A stretch of DNA of 63,450 bases from Maribacter sp. PR1 (lineage in GTDB: Bacteria > Bacteroidota > Bacteroidia > Flavobacteriales > Flavobacteriaceae), in the NCBI RefSeq assembly GCF_028464145.1, contig NZ_JAQPCG010000013.1, forward strand, positions 1-63,450. Direction: 5' to 3'. A program made the translations under genes and the position numbers. Position 1 is the first letter of the stretch, and each line of letters begins with the position of its first letter. This document shows positions 18,394-26,594 of this stretch, in pieces. The notes beneath the pieces are model-generated. The model was not told the origin of the DNA and did no database searches. It was given only the letters and a program-made list of their open reading frames with translations.

Positions 18394-19227
18394 ATGAAAA
18401 TTACAGATATCAATGCAGGTTTTGAATTAAGGAACGGGGTTACAATGCCTTATCTAGGTTTGGGTACTTATCAAGCAGAAAACAATCAGGAGGTTATAGA
18501 TTCGGTAAAGTATGCCCTGGAGATTGGGTATCGTCATATTGATACAGCCTCGGTTTATGAGAACGAGGAAGGTGTCGGAAAAGGAATAAAGGAAAGCTCG
18601 GTTGCTAGGGAGGATGTTTTTTTGGTGACCAAAGTATGGAATAGTGATCAAGGATATGATAGCACCCTAAAATCCTTTGAGGACAGTATCAATCGCCTTC
18701 AAGTAGATTATCTAGACCTTATTTTAGTACATTGGCCCGTACAGGAAAAATATAAGGAAACATGGAAGGCACTTGAGTACTTATATGAGAATAAAAAAGT
18801 AAGGGCGATTGGTGTCAGTAACTTTTTACAACATCATCTAGAAGATTTGATGATGGATTGTAAAATTATTCCAATGGTGAATCAAATGGAGTTTCATCCT
18901 TATTTGGTTCAGCAGGAATTACTGGATTTTTGTAATAAAAATACGATTCAGTATGAGGCTTGGTCTCCCTTTATGCAAGGTAAACTGTTCAATTTGGATA
19001 TTTGTAAAGAACTTACCGCAAAGTATAATAAATCAGCTGCGCAAATTATTCTTCGATGGAACCTACAAAAAGGGGTGGTCACCATTCCCAAATCAGTACA
19101 TAAAAATCGAATCGCTTCCAATGCAGACATCTTTGACTTTGAACTAGCCGAGGATGATGTGGCTTATCTAGATAGCTTGGATCGGGATGAACGGAGTGGA
19201 CCGCATCCAGATCATTTTGATTTTTAA
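18394..19227 (+). CDS. Aldo/keto reductase
   Basis: A 277-residue NADPH-dependent TIM-barrel oxidoreductase that reduces aldehydes or ketones. The catalytic tetrad is Asp50 and Tyr55 (HIDTASVY), Lys80 (VTKVW) and His113 (LVHWP). The cofactor-binding end IPKSVHKNRIASN is also present. It is monocistronic by spacing: 149 AT-rich bases precede it, and it converges on the thioesterase gene. The physiological substrate is not evident. Confidence 0.94.
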   Translation: MKITDINAGFELRNGVTMPYLGLGTYQAENNQEVIDSVKYALEIGYRHIDTASVYENEEGVGKGIKESSVAREDVFLVTKVWNSDQGYDSTLKSFEDSINRLQVDYLDLILVHWPVQEKYKETWKALEYLYENKKVRAIGVSNFLQHHLEDLMMDCKIIPMVNQMEFHPYLVQQELLDFCNKNTIQYEAWSPFMQGKLFNLDICKELTAKYNKSAAQIILRWNLQKGVVTIPKSVHKNRIASNADIFDFELAEDDVAYLDSLDRDERSGPHPDHFDF

Positions 19228-19281
19228 GCATATCCTATAAATTGGATTTAATCAAAATATTTAAAATACTGAGTAATCCTT

Positions 19282-19794
19282 TTATTGTGTAAACAATGCC
19301 TTTAACTCGGTGGCATCATTCGGTTTCATTTTGCCTGCCAATACTAAACTCAATTGTTTCCTTCGCAATGCACCGGCGTAGCGTTCCTTTTCAAGGGCTG
19401 TTTCAGGTTCTATTGGTGGAACTTCAGTTGGTTTTCCGGTTTCGTCCACGGCAACGAAAGTGTAGATGGCCTCATTGGCCTTTGTCCGCTTACCATTATA
19501 GCGGTCTTCTATCCAAACATCAATATACACTTCCATTGAAGTGTTATAGGCTCTTGAAACGGCAGCTTCAACGGTCACAACGCTTCCAACAGGTACAGCT
19601 AGATTAAATGCCACATGGTTTACCGAGGCCGTTACCGTAATTCTTCGACTATGTCTTCCAGCGGCTATGCTTGCGGCACGGTCCATCCTGGCGAGCAATT
19701 CTCCTCCAAATAGGTTTTGTAAGGCATTGGTCTCACTGGGTAAAACCATATCTGTCATGGTAGTTCTCGATTCTGATGGCGTTTTAGATGTCAT
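19282..19794 (-). CDS. Acyl-CoA thioesterase (hotdog fold)
   Basis: A 170-residue hotdog-fold enzyme that hydrolyses acyl-CoA to free acid and CoA. It shows the BFIT/Acot family core: NALQNLFGGELLARMDRAASIAA (residues about 23-45), with the catalytic Asn/Asp region, and the second strand set VEAAVSRAYNTSMEVYIDVW. A single hotdog domain, so it probably forms a hexamer. An exact -7 box (TATCTTTG on the minus strand, 19811-19818) lies 17 bases ahead of the ATG. Confidence 0.9.
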   Translation of the reverse strand: MTSKTPSESRTTMTDMVLPSETNALQNLFGGELLARMDRAASIAAGRHSRRITVTASVNHVAFNLAVPVGSVVTVEAAVSRAYNTSMEVYIDVWIEDRYNGKRTKANEAIYTFVAVDETGKPTEVPPIEPETALEKERYAGALRRKQLSLVLAGKMKPNDATELKALFTQ

Positions 19795-19810
19795 ATGAGA
19801 AAATTTACCA

Positions 19811-19818
19811 CAAAGATA
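19811..19818 (-). promoter_or_regulatory. -7 promoter element for the acyl-CoA thioesterase gene
   Basis: The minus strand reads TATCTTTG, an exact TAnnTTTG match, 17 bases upstream of the thioesterase ATG. No TTG was found 17-23 bases further up. Confidence 0.5.
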
Positions 19819-19854
19819 CGAGCAACAAAATTTCTAAAGAGTGGATGTTTCCAG

Positions 19855-20826
19855 TTATTTTTCGGAAAGTAGCCAAGCGTCTTTGGATTCTGTACGCTTA
19901 ATCTTCCTTAATACCTTTAATGCCTCTTGAGGGTCCTCAAACCGGTCATAAGTCACCATATGTAGTCCATATGCGTTAGTTCCATGGTAAGCGGCTTTGT
20001 AACCTTTGCTTTTAAGCGATTTGATTTTTCTATCGGCATTCGCCTTTACTCTAAATGCTCCAGCTACAATATGATGTTTGGCTTCAGGATTAATTATGCT
20101 TTCATTGGAAGAAACCGCATTCACATTTACAATAGGTAGTTCAAGGGGAGAAGTATCAAAAAATGTAGCTTCCTGGATTTGACGATCAACGGCGGTTTTT
20201 GCATCTTCACGTACTACCTTTTGAGATTGAAACTGGTCATTAATAACTCGATATCCTGTTAAACCCGCCGATACGGCTAGCAAAAGAATAGCCGCATATT
20301 TCAAATAAGGTCTAAAACTACCTTTTTCCCGTTGTTCGGGACTTATGATAAAAGGAATCTTCTCTTCGATAGTCTCTACTTCTTCCTTTAAAACCTCTCT
20401 TGTAACGGGAATTGGCTTGAAGGAAGACAAACCAAAAGAGGAAGTTAGGTAATTTACCTCGTAATAGGGTTGAAATTGAATACGACCTTCACCGTTGAAC
20501 CACAAGAGACCAATATTTTTTAGACTTAACTTTTCACCGGTCTTTAACTGGTTCTTCCATTTTTTGGTGACCTCCTCGATACGGGTAAGTATTTCCTCAA
20601 AAGAGGTTTTCTCCGCTTCGGCTATAAAAGAGACCAACAACCCATCATTTGAGATTAATTGCTCGTTAAAGGAAATGGATTTTGTAGGAGCATAAAAAGT
20701 GTTGGTAATTTCATTTATCCTTGCCGAGGCCTTCTGGGTAAGGAATGCCCCAAAATTTGGCACAACCACACAGTTATATCTGTAAAGTAATTCGCTTATA
20801 TAGTGTTCTACTACCATTCCCGACAA
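19855..20826 (-). CDS. HU-like domain / SPOR domain membrane protein
   Basis: A 323-residue protein. The N-terminal part (about 5-135: VVPNFGAFLTQK, LKNIGLLWFN) resembles the paired bacterial CCDC81-type HU-like domains; one membrane helix follows near 173-192 (YAAILLLAVSAGLTGY); the C-terminus (about 250-323, HHIVAGAFRVKANADRKI, GYKAAY) is a SPOR domain, which binds denuded glycan strands at the division site. The membrane topology would put the HU-like part in the cytoplasm and SPOR in the periplasm, so the protein could link nucleoid or a filament to septal wall (inference). It is divergent from dprA. Confidence 0.85.
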   Translation of the reverse strand: MSGMVVEHYISELLYRYNCVVVPNFGAFLTQKASARINEITNTFYAPTKSISFNEQLISNDGLLVSFIAEAEKTSFEEILTRIEEVTKKWKNQLKTGEKLSLKNIGLLWFNGEGRIQFQPYYEVNYLTSSFGLSSFKPIPVTREVLKEEVETIEEKIPFIISPEQREKGSFRPYLKYAAILLLAVSAGLTGYRVINDQFQSQKVVREDAKTAVDRQIQEATFFDTSPLELPIVNVNAVSSNESIINPEAKHHIVAGAFRVKANADRKIKSLKSKGYKAAYHGTNAYGLHMVTYDRFEDPQEALKVLRKIKRTESKDAWLLSEK

Positions 20827-20832
20827 ATATCA

Positions 20833-20840
20833 CAAAAATA
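20833..20840 (-). promoter_or_regulatory. -7 promoter element for the HU-SPOR gene
   Basis: The minus strand reads TATTTTTG (exact TAnnTTTG), 6 bases upstream of the ATG, so the leader would be extremely short or absent. It faces the dprA promoter 40 bases away. Confidence 0.4.
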
Positions 20841-20880
20841 AGGGGTTTCTATAATGGGTGGTATAACTTTTTATTAACAT

Positions 20881-20888
20881 TATATTTG
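20881..20888 (+). promoter_or_regulatory. -7 promoter element for dprA
   Basis: TATATTTG, an exact TAnnTTTG match. Transcription would begin about 20895, which excludes the in-frame TTG at 20896 and supports ATG 20908 as the dprA start. Confidence 0.6.
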
Positions 20889-20907
20889 TAATCTTTTGTT
20901 GAAAACA

Positions 20908-22026
20908 ATGAGCACCACACAACATCCTGCCGATGAGTTAATTGCGATTTTAAGATTGCAACATGTTCCAAATATTGGAGATGTCATTGCGAAAAAATTA
21001 ATTTCTCATTGTGGCGGTCCTTGCGCAATTTTTGAAGATAAACGAAGTCAATTATTAAAAATTGATGGTATAGGGACACAGACCATTAAGCATCTTTATG
21101 ATTCAAAGAACCTAAGGGCGGCAGAAAAGGAATATGAGTATATTATCAAGCATAATATTTCTTACAATTATTTTGAGGATGAAGAGTATCCAAAACACCT
21201 TAAGCATTGTATAGATAGTCCAATTCTCCTGTTTAAAAAAGGAAATATTAATTTGGAGGGTAGAAAAATCATCAGTGTTGTCGGTACTCGGAACATAACC
21301 AGTTATGGTTCTTCATTTTGTGAGCAGTTTATTGCGGAAATAGCACCATTAAACCCCATTATTGTTAGTGGGTTTGCCTACGGGGTAGATATTAGTGTAC
21401 AAAGGGAAGCTATTAATCAAGGGCTACAAACCATAGGCTGCTTGGCACATGGTTTAAATCAAATGTATCCGAAGGTTCATACTAAATACGAAAGTGATGT
21501 CATACAGAACGGAGGTTTTTTTACCGAGTTTTGGAGCAGTAGCAATCCAGAACGAGAGAATTTCCTAAAACGGAATAGAATTATCGCCGGAATGAGCGAA
21601 GCGACAGTGGTCATTGAATCTGCAGAAAAAGGTGGTAGTTTGGTTACAGCGGATATTGCCAATAGTTACAATCGTGATGTATTTGCACTCCCAGGTCGTA
21701 GTACCGATAAGTACAGTATAGGGTGCAATAATCTGATTAAGCAACAAAAGGCCCAAATGTTGACCTCTGCAGGAGATTTGGTTTATTTACTCAATTGGGA
21801 GCTTGAAGAGAAGAACACTAAGGCCGTCCAAAAACGACTCTTTGTGGACCTGGACGAAACCGAACAGAAAATTTACGCGTACTTAGAAAAGCAGGGGAAG
21901 CAATTGTTGGATAGTATTGCGCTCGACTGCGAATTACCCATCTTTAAAACCTCCGCTACCCTATTAAATATGGAAATGAAAGGGGCAATTAGGCCATTGC
22001 CCGGTAAATTGTTTGAGGCCATTTAA
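20908..22026 (+). CDS. dprA: DNA-processing protein DprA
   Basis: A 372-residue protein that binds incoming single-stranded DNA and loads RecA during natural transformation. An N-terminal helix-hairpin-helix-like part (about 10-70, VPNIGDVIAKKLI, IDGIGTQTIKHL) precedes the Rossmann-like DprA core: VVGTRNITSYG, SGFAYGVDISVQREA, FFTEFWSSSNPERENFLKRN, NRIIAGMS and GGSLVTADIA. A C-terminal winged-helix (about 315-372) follows. A start at ATG 20908 fits the promoter position. recA, its partner, is 5.6 kb away on the other strand. Confidence 0.96.
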   Translation: MSTTQHPADELIAILRLQHVPNIGDVIAKKLISHCGGPCAIFEDKRSQLLKIDGIGTQTIKHLYDSKNLRAAEKEYEYIIKHNISYNYFEDEEYPKHLKHCIDSPILLFKKGNINLEGRKIISVVGTRNITSYGSSFCEQFIAEIAPLNPIIVSGFAYGVDISVQREAINQGLQTIGCLAHGLNQMYPKVHTKYESDVIQNGGFFTEFWSSSNPERENFLKRNRIIAGMSEATVVIESAEKGGSLVTADIANSYNRDVFALPGRSTDKYSIGCNNLIKQQKAQMLTSAGDLVYLLNWELEEKNTKAVQKRLFVDLDETEQKIYAYLEKQGKQLLDSIALDCELPIFKTSATLLNMEMKGAIRPLPGKLFEAI

Positions 22027-22032
22027 TTTTTC

Positions 22033-22052
22033 AACAAACCATTCGGTTTGTT
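22033..22052 (+). other. Stem-loop after dprA
   Basis: AACAAACC (22033-22040) and GGTTTGTT (22045-22052) form a perfect 8-bp stem with a four-base loop, six bases after the dprA stop. No T run follows, so it may stabilise the message end rather than terminate by itself. The rest of the 180-base gap to trpS shows nothing else I can name. Confidence 0.5.
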
Positions 22053-22206
22053 AGGATTCTTTAAGACAAAAAAATACCTGGAGTTTTAGTACTTCATCGA
22101 GATTAACTCTTTACAAATCGAAAGAGCCGGGAATTTCTTGAATGCCGGTCATTCAAAAACCAACTGAAAGGTCGGTTACCTAATCTGCTGCAGTTTTCAC
22201 TCTTAA

Positions 22207-23175
22207 TTAATAACCCAATTTCCCTCTGACCCTTTCCAATACTCCATGAGCCACTTTTTTGGCCTTTTCTGCGCCGATGGCCAAGGCTTCATCCACTTCC
22301 TCCAAATGGTTCATATAATATTCGAATTTTTCACGGGGCTCTTCAAATTTATTGAGAATAACCTCGTAAAGTGCCTGTTTGGCATGTCCATATCCATAAT
22401 TGCCTCCTAAATAATTTGCAGACATTTCCTCAATTTGAGGTTGGCTGGCTAAGATTTTGTATAAAGCGAATACATTGTCCCTAGATGGGTCCTTTGGTTC
22501 TTCCATGGGCGTACTATCTGTTTGTATCCCCATAATTTGTTTGCGCAATTTTTTATCCGTTTGAAAGATATCGATAAGGTTTCCCTTGCTTTTGCTCATT
22601 TTGGCGCCATCGGTTCCTGGAATATACATAGTCTCTTGCTGTACTTTTCCTTCTGGAATAATAAAGGTTTCCCCCAATTGAGTGTGAAAGCGATGTGCAA
22701 CGTCTCTGGTGATTTCCAAATGCTGCATTTGATCTTTCCCTACTGGAACAATATTCGCATCGTAAAGTAGAATGTCGGCTGCCATCAGCATAGGATAGGT
22801 AAAAAGGCCAGCATTTACATCTTCCAACCTATCGGCTTTGTCCTTAAAAGAATGGGCCAAGGTTAAACGTTGATATGGAAAAAAACAACTCAAATACCAG
22901 GATAGTTCCGTGACTTGGGGTACGTCACTTTGTCTGTAAAAAACGGTTTTTTCAATATCCAGTCCAAAGGAAAGCCAAGTGGCTGCAGTTCTATATGTAT
23001 TATTTCGCAGTTCCTTCCCGTTTTTAATTTGGGTGAGTGAATGCATATCCGCGATAAAAAGAAAAGATTCATTTTTAGGATTGCTTGCCATTTCTATGGC
23101 TGGGATAATTGCTCCAAGGATGTTACCTAAATGAGGGGTCCCTGTACTTTGGATACCCGTTAAAATTCTTGCCAT
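22207..23175 (-). CDS. trpS: Tryptophan--tRNA ligase
   Basis: A 322-residue class I aminoacyl-tRNA synthetase that charges tRNA-Trp. The HIGH-type motif is TGTPHLGN (residues about 11-18), and the KMSKS motif is intact (KMSKSKGN, near 195). Tryptophan-binding residues lie in the DMHSLT and YPMLMAADILLYDA regions. Normal length. It is divergent from the acyltransferase gene and has a full promoter (TTG, 17-base spacer, TACCTTTG) with a leader of about 15 bases. Confidence 0.97.
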   Translation of the reverse strand: MARILTGIQSTGTPHLGNILGAIIPAIEMASNPKNESFLFIADMHSLTQIKNGKELRNNTYRTAATWLSFGLDIEKTVFYRQSDVPQVTELSWYLSCFFPYQRLTLAHSFKDKADRLEDVNAGLFTYPMLMAADILLYDANIVPVGKDQMQHLEITRDVAHRFHTQLGETFIIPEGKVQQETMYIPGTDGAKMSKSKGNLIDIFQTDKKLRKQIMGIQTDSTPMEEPKDPSRDNVFALYKILASQPQIEEMSANYLGGNYGYGHAKQALYEVILNKFEEPREKFEYYMNHLEEVDEALAIGAEKAKKVAHGVLERVRGKLGY

Positions 23176-23196
23176 TTGCTATATTCTCTAAGTAGA

Positions 23197-23224
23197 CAAA
23201 GGTAAAACAAATCGAAAAAAACAA
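23197..23224 (-). promoter_or_regulatory. Promoter of trpS (-33 and -7 elements)
   Basis: On the minus strand, TTG (23222-23224), 17 bases, then TACCTTTG (23197-23204). Both elements match the flavobacterial TTG/TAnnTTTG consensus, whose spacing is 17-23. The ATG is 21 bases below the -7 box. Confidence 0.65.
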
Positions 23225-23236
23225 TGGCAGAATACC

Positions 23237-23244
23237 TACTTTTG
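23237..23244 (+). promoter_or_regulatory. -7 promoter element immediately ahead of the acyltransferase gene
   Basis: TACTTTTG, an exact TAnnTTTG match, ends only four bases before the ATG at 23249. If used, the transcript would be leaderless or nearly so. The trpS -33 element on the other strand lies 12 bases away. Confidence 0.45.
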
Positions 23245-23248
23245 ATTT

Positions 23249-23995
23249 ATGTTAAAATTATTGAGGCGAATAGGTCAAACGTTCTATCGTATTTGGTTTT
23301 ACGTTTTGGTTGCCATTCCAATTTTTATATTTTTTCCTTTTCTATTGCTGTTTGCTTCAAGGGAGAAATGGTACCCCTACTTTTTTTGGATGGCCAGAAA
23401 CCTATGGGCAAAAACAATTTTATTTGGCATGGGATGCCCTCCCACAGTGAAGTATGATCAAAAGTTGGTAAATGGTAAAAGTTATATGTTGGTGGCCAAT
23501 CATACAAGTATGTTAGATATTATGTTGATGTTGTACGTCAGCAGAAACCCCTTCGTATTTGTCGGCAAAAAGGAATTGGTGAAGATTCCTGTTTTCGGTT
23601 TTTTTTACAAGAGGGTCTGTATAATGGTCGATAGGGATAGTACCCAAAGCAGAACCGGGGTATATCGTAGGGCACAAAAAAGACTACATCAAGGTTTAAG
23701 CATATGTATCTTTCCAGAAGGTGGTGTGCCGGATGATGAGCACATTGTGTTGGACAACTTTAAGGATGGGGCTTTTAAAATGGCGATAGCACATAAGATA
23801 CCTTTGGTACCCATTACCTTTTTTGATAACAAAAAGCGATTTTCCTTTACTTTTTTCAGTGGAGGACCAGGCAGGGTAAGAGCTAGGGTTCATGAGTTTT
23901 TTGAAACCGGAATACTCGATGAAGAAGATAAGGGTACATTACGTGAAGAAGTCAGGGACATTATTTATAATGACCTTATTTCTACTGTAAGCTAA
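23249..23995 (+). CDS. plsC: 1-acyl-sn-glycerol-3-phosphate acyltransferase (PlsC-like)
   Basis: A 248-residue membrane-bound acyltransferase that adds the second acyl chain to lysophosphatidic acid in phospholipid synthesis. The catalytic motif is NHTSMLD (HxxxxD, residues about 88-93), and the phosphate-binding motif is FPEGGVPDDEH (about 155-165). An N-terminal hydrophobic helix (15-40) anchors it in the membrane. The frame could also be a related lysophospholipid acyltransferase for ornithine or amino lipids, which are common in this group; sequence alone does not separate them. Confidence 0.87.
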   Translation: MLKLLRRIGQTFYRIWFYVLVAIPIFIFFPFLLLFASREKWYPYFFWMARNLWAKTILFGMGCPPTVKYDQKLVNGKSYMLVANHTSMLDIMLMLYVSRNPFVFVGKKELVKIPVFGFFYKRVCIMVDRDSTQSRTGVYRRAQKRLHQGLSICIFPEGGVPDDEHIVLDNFKDGAFKMAIAHKIPLVPITFFDNKKRFSFTFFSGGPGRVRARVHEFFETGILDEEDKGTLREEVRDIIYNDLISTVS

Positions 23996-24004
23996 AAAGC
24001 GATT

Positions 24005-25474
24005 TTAGAATTTAAAGCTAAGGCCGCTATAAACTCCAACAGAATAAGGATTAAAGGTGCCATCTACATTGGAAAAAGTATTTAACTGATATTTAAATAC
24101 AGGTTCAATATTCAATCTTAGGTTTTGTGAAAATTGATATCCTAGACCAATCCCGAAATTAGCACTAAAGTTTAAATCGTTTACGTTATTGGCTTCCCCT
24201 ATCTGGGTAGTTAAACTGCCCGAAGTTAAATCCACTGCATTATCTACAAGAAATAATGAGCTTACTCCTCCTATTACGTTCAAACCAAACTTGTTGTTTA
24301 CTAAAGCGTAGCTAAGCTCAACGGGAACCTCCAAATATCCCAATTGTTGTGCCATAACCCCTGATTTATTTACATTCTTTGCCGATACATCAAAAGATTT
24401 ACTAGATGAGTTTAAGGTTGCGTTATTGCTTGATACCACTAAGTTTTCTGACGTTTCTGCATAATTAATGTTCGAAATCTGGCCTTGACTTAATGCTGAA
24501 ATTGACGAAGTAAAATACACGTCATTGGTATTATAACCATAATCTACTTTATGGACTCCCGAACGTACGGAGAATTTTGGACTAATCTCGTAGGCTATGG
24601 CTACCCCATAGCTCAAATTTATGTTTCCAGATTTTGAATTGGAACTGAACATGGGGCTTACGGGCGAACCTTTTCCCATGGCATCGTAATAAACGGGGGC
24701 AATACTTGGTCCGGCAGACCATCTTTTTCCGGATTTTCCGACTACCGCGGTTTCTTCATCGTCTTTTCTATCGAGCTCATCAAACAAGGATTTTTTAAGA
24801 TTAATTTTTTCATTCGATTTAGTAACTTCTTTTTCCTTGCCCTTTAAATTTTCAGTAGTACTGTTAATTAAACTATTCGTATTGTCGATATTTTTATTGG
24901 TACTCTCTTCCAAAGCAAGTCCGGAATTTTTACTATTCTCTTTGATTACGTTATGTATGGTCTCGCTTTGGTCATCAGAATCATCAAAGGACTGTTCTTG
25001 TGAAGCAAGATTGGCATTCGTTGCTTTATAGTCTTTTGTATCATTTGATTCTTGAATAAAACTATTGGCTTTTTTCTTTTTAGGTGTAACAACATCTTTA
25101 TTTTTCAATGATTTGGCTATTTGGCTATCAGCGTTAGTGTCATCGGGCTTTACTTTCTCCGATGTAATTTCGCTATCATTTGGAATCTTTTGAACTTTAT
25201 CCAAATCATTGGCAGGGGATTCATTATCCTTTTGCTCAATATTGGTAATGCCATCATCCTCCGGAACTGTTACTCCGTCAGAAGGATTAAAAAACAATAA
25301 CCCGATAGCTAAAAGAGCAGCAATACCTCCCAATTGCCACCAAATGGGAATAATTCTTTTTTTCTTTCTTTTGTTCAGTGAGGTTTCAATGGAACTCCAA
25401 ACCTTTTCATCCGGGGTTTCCTTGAAATTCAAAAATTTCTCTTGGAACAATTTGTCTAAACTTTTTTTACTCAT
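24005..25474 (-). CDS. Anti-sigma-like inner-membrane protein fused to an outer-membrane beta-barrel
   Basis: A 489-residue protein with an unusual layout. Residues 1-40 are cytoplasmic and charged (KSLDKLFQEKFLNF, a motif seen in Bacteroidota anti-sigma-like proteins). One membrane helix follows (about 43-62, WWQLGGIAALLAIGLLFF), then a long low-complexity Asn/Asp/Lys/Ser-rich linker (65-240), then a beta-rich domain ending in SVGVYSGLSFKF, which has the terminal aromatic of an outer-membrane barrel (OMP_b-brl type). It lies 34 bases below the ECF sigma gene, so a role in controlling that factor is likely. A single chain could span from cytoplasm to outer membrane (inference). Confidence 0.8.
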   Translation of the reverse strand: MSKKSLDKLFQEKFLNFKETPDEKVWSSIETSLNKRKKKRIIPIWWQLGGIAALLAIGLLFFNPSDGVTVPEDDGITNIEQKDNESPANDLDKVQKIPNDSEITSEKVKPDDTNADSQIAKSLKNKDVVTPKKKKANSFIQESNDTKDYKATNANLASQEQSFDDSDDQSETIHNVIKENSKNSGLALEESTNKNIDNTNSLINSTTENLKGKEKEVTKSNEKINLKKSLFDELDRKDDEETAVVGKSGKRWSAGPSIAPVYYDAMGKGSPVSPMFSSNSKSGNINLSYGVAIAYEISPKFSVRSGVHKVDYGYNTNDVYFTSSISALSQGQISNINYAETSENLVVSSNNATLNSSSKSFDVSAKNVNKSGVMAQQLGYLEVPVELSYALVNNKFGLNVIGGVSSLFLVDNAVDLTSGSLTTQIGEANNVNDLNFSANFGIGLGYQFSQNLRLNIEPVFKYQLNTFSNVDGTFNPYSVGVYSGLSFKF

Positions 25475-25508
25475 CTCGTAATACTCATATTTTATGATTT
25501 CTTAGAAA

Positions 25509-26072
25509 TCATAAACAGTTTCCAAATACTATAACCAGTCCAATAATGGACTGGGATACTTTAATTTCAATCTTTTCCTTCAATAACATTCTTGCACGTG
25601 CCAAGTTGGATTTTGATGTTCCTACGGAAGTTCCCAGAAGCTCGCTTATCTCTTTGTGGGTATATCCGTCCAAAACATACAAATTGAAGGTAGCTCTATA
25701 TTTATTGGGCAATTCTTGTATATATTTCAACAATGTCTGGAGCCCAATATCCTCATAGTTGGATTCCACGGTTACTTCCTCCGGAGTATTTTCATTAACA
25801 ACACTCAAATACTCTTCTCTCCTATATTTTTGTAATACCGTATTTACCGTAATTCTTTTAATCCAACCTTCAAAGGAACCTTTAGACTTATATTGCCCTA
25901 TTTTTTCGTAAATGGTCATAAAACTATCGTGTAGATTATCCTCGGCTTCTGTTTTATTTCGGGAATACTTTAAACAGATTCCATAGAGTACTCCTGCATA
26001 TTGTCTGTACAATAGCTCCTGAGCTTTACGTTCTCCTTTTTTACATTTATGTACCAGTTCTTCTAAAGACAC
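25509..26072 (-). CDS. ECF RNA polymerase sigma factor (sigma-70 family)
   Basis: A 187-residue ECF sigma factor with only regions 2 and 4. Region 2 (about 25-95) has EAEDNLHDSFMTIYEKI for core binding and GWIKRITVNTVLQKYRR for -10 recognition; region 4 (about 115-175) has LDGYTHKEISELLGTSVGTSKSNLARAR, the helix-turn-helix that reads the -35. The last residues are hydrophobic (SIIGLVIVFGNCL), which is slightly odd. It is flanked by a lipoprotein gene 23 bases upstream and the anti-sigma/barrel gene 34 bases downstream on the same strand. Confidence 0.94.
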   Translation of the reverse strand: MSLEELVHKCKKGERKAQELLYRQYAGVLYGICLKYSRNKTEAEDNLHDSFMTIYEKIGQYKSKGSFEGWIKRITVNTVLQKYRREEYLSVVNENTPEEVTVESNYEDIGLQTLLKYIQELPNKYRATFNLYVLDGYTHKEISELLGTSVGTSKSNLARARMLLKEKIEIKVSQSIIGLVIVFGNCL

Positions 26073-26095
26073 TCGGTCGGTTATATTATAAGCAT

Positions 26096-26515
26096 TTAGT
26101 TTACGGGAACCACTACTTCTAAAAACTCAGGCTCTCCCTCGTTATTCTCACCTTGATAAAATCTAAAAGTATAGGGTTGGTTATATTTAACAATAAAGTT
26201 AAACGAAGCCTCCTCTTCGGTTACCACCTGGGTACAAGATACCAAATCTGTCATTGCAACTCCTACGGCAACCACATTTCTTACGGTTGTATCTTCTTGG
26301 GTCACATCAAACCCTTCATATTGGGTACATCCATCAGGCAAAGAATAGGTTACATTAATTTGATAGGTTTGATTTAAGCTGAAGGCTTCGGGAAGTTCTG
26401 CACTATTGATAGGTAAAGATGTAAAGTAAAAATTGGGTTCATCCTCTTCAATGGAACAACTTCCCAATAGCAGTGAAAACAAGACAACCACTAAAGTAAA
26501 TTTTTTCCTCATCAT
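26096..26515 (-). CDS. Small lipoprotein of unknown function upstream of the ECF sigma gene
   Basis: A 139-residue protein with a lipoprotein signal (LLLGSCSIEED; Cys near 20) and then a beta-rich domain of about 115 residues containing two Cys (in DGCTQYEG and LVSCTQVV) that could form a disulfide. I do not recognise the family. It is 23 bases ahead of the sigma gene and on the same strand, so it is probably in the same operon; it could be a sensor or a target of the sigma pathway, but this is only context. Confidence 0.75.
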   Translation of the reverse strand: MMRKKFTLVVVLFSLLLGSCSIEEDEPNFYFTSLPINSAELPEAFSLNQTYQINVTYSLPDGCTQYEGFDVTQEDTTVRNVVAVGVAMTDLVSCTQVVTEEEASFNFIVKYNQPYTFRFYQGENNEGEPEFLEVVVPVN

Positions 26516-26594
26516 TATATTTCTTTTCTAAGAAAGATGAAAATTTACCTTAATGGTTGCGTGTCTTCCCTATTTTTTAGGGAAGGCGTAATTT

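Noticed and set aside
22033..22052. Terminator after dprA
   Set aside because: The stem is perfect but no T run follows, so it is listed only as a stem-loop.
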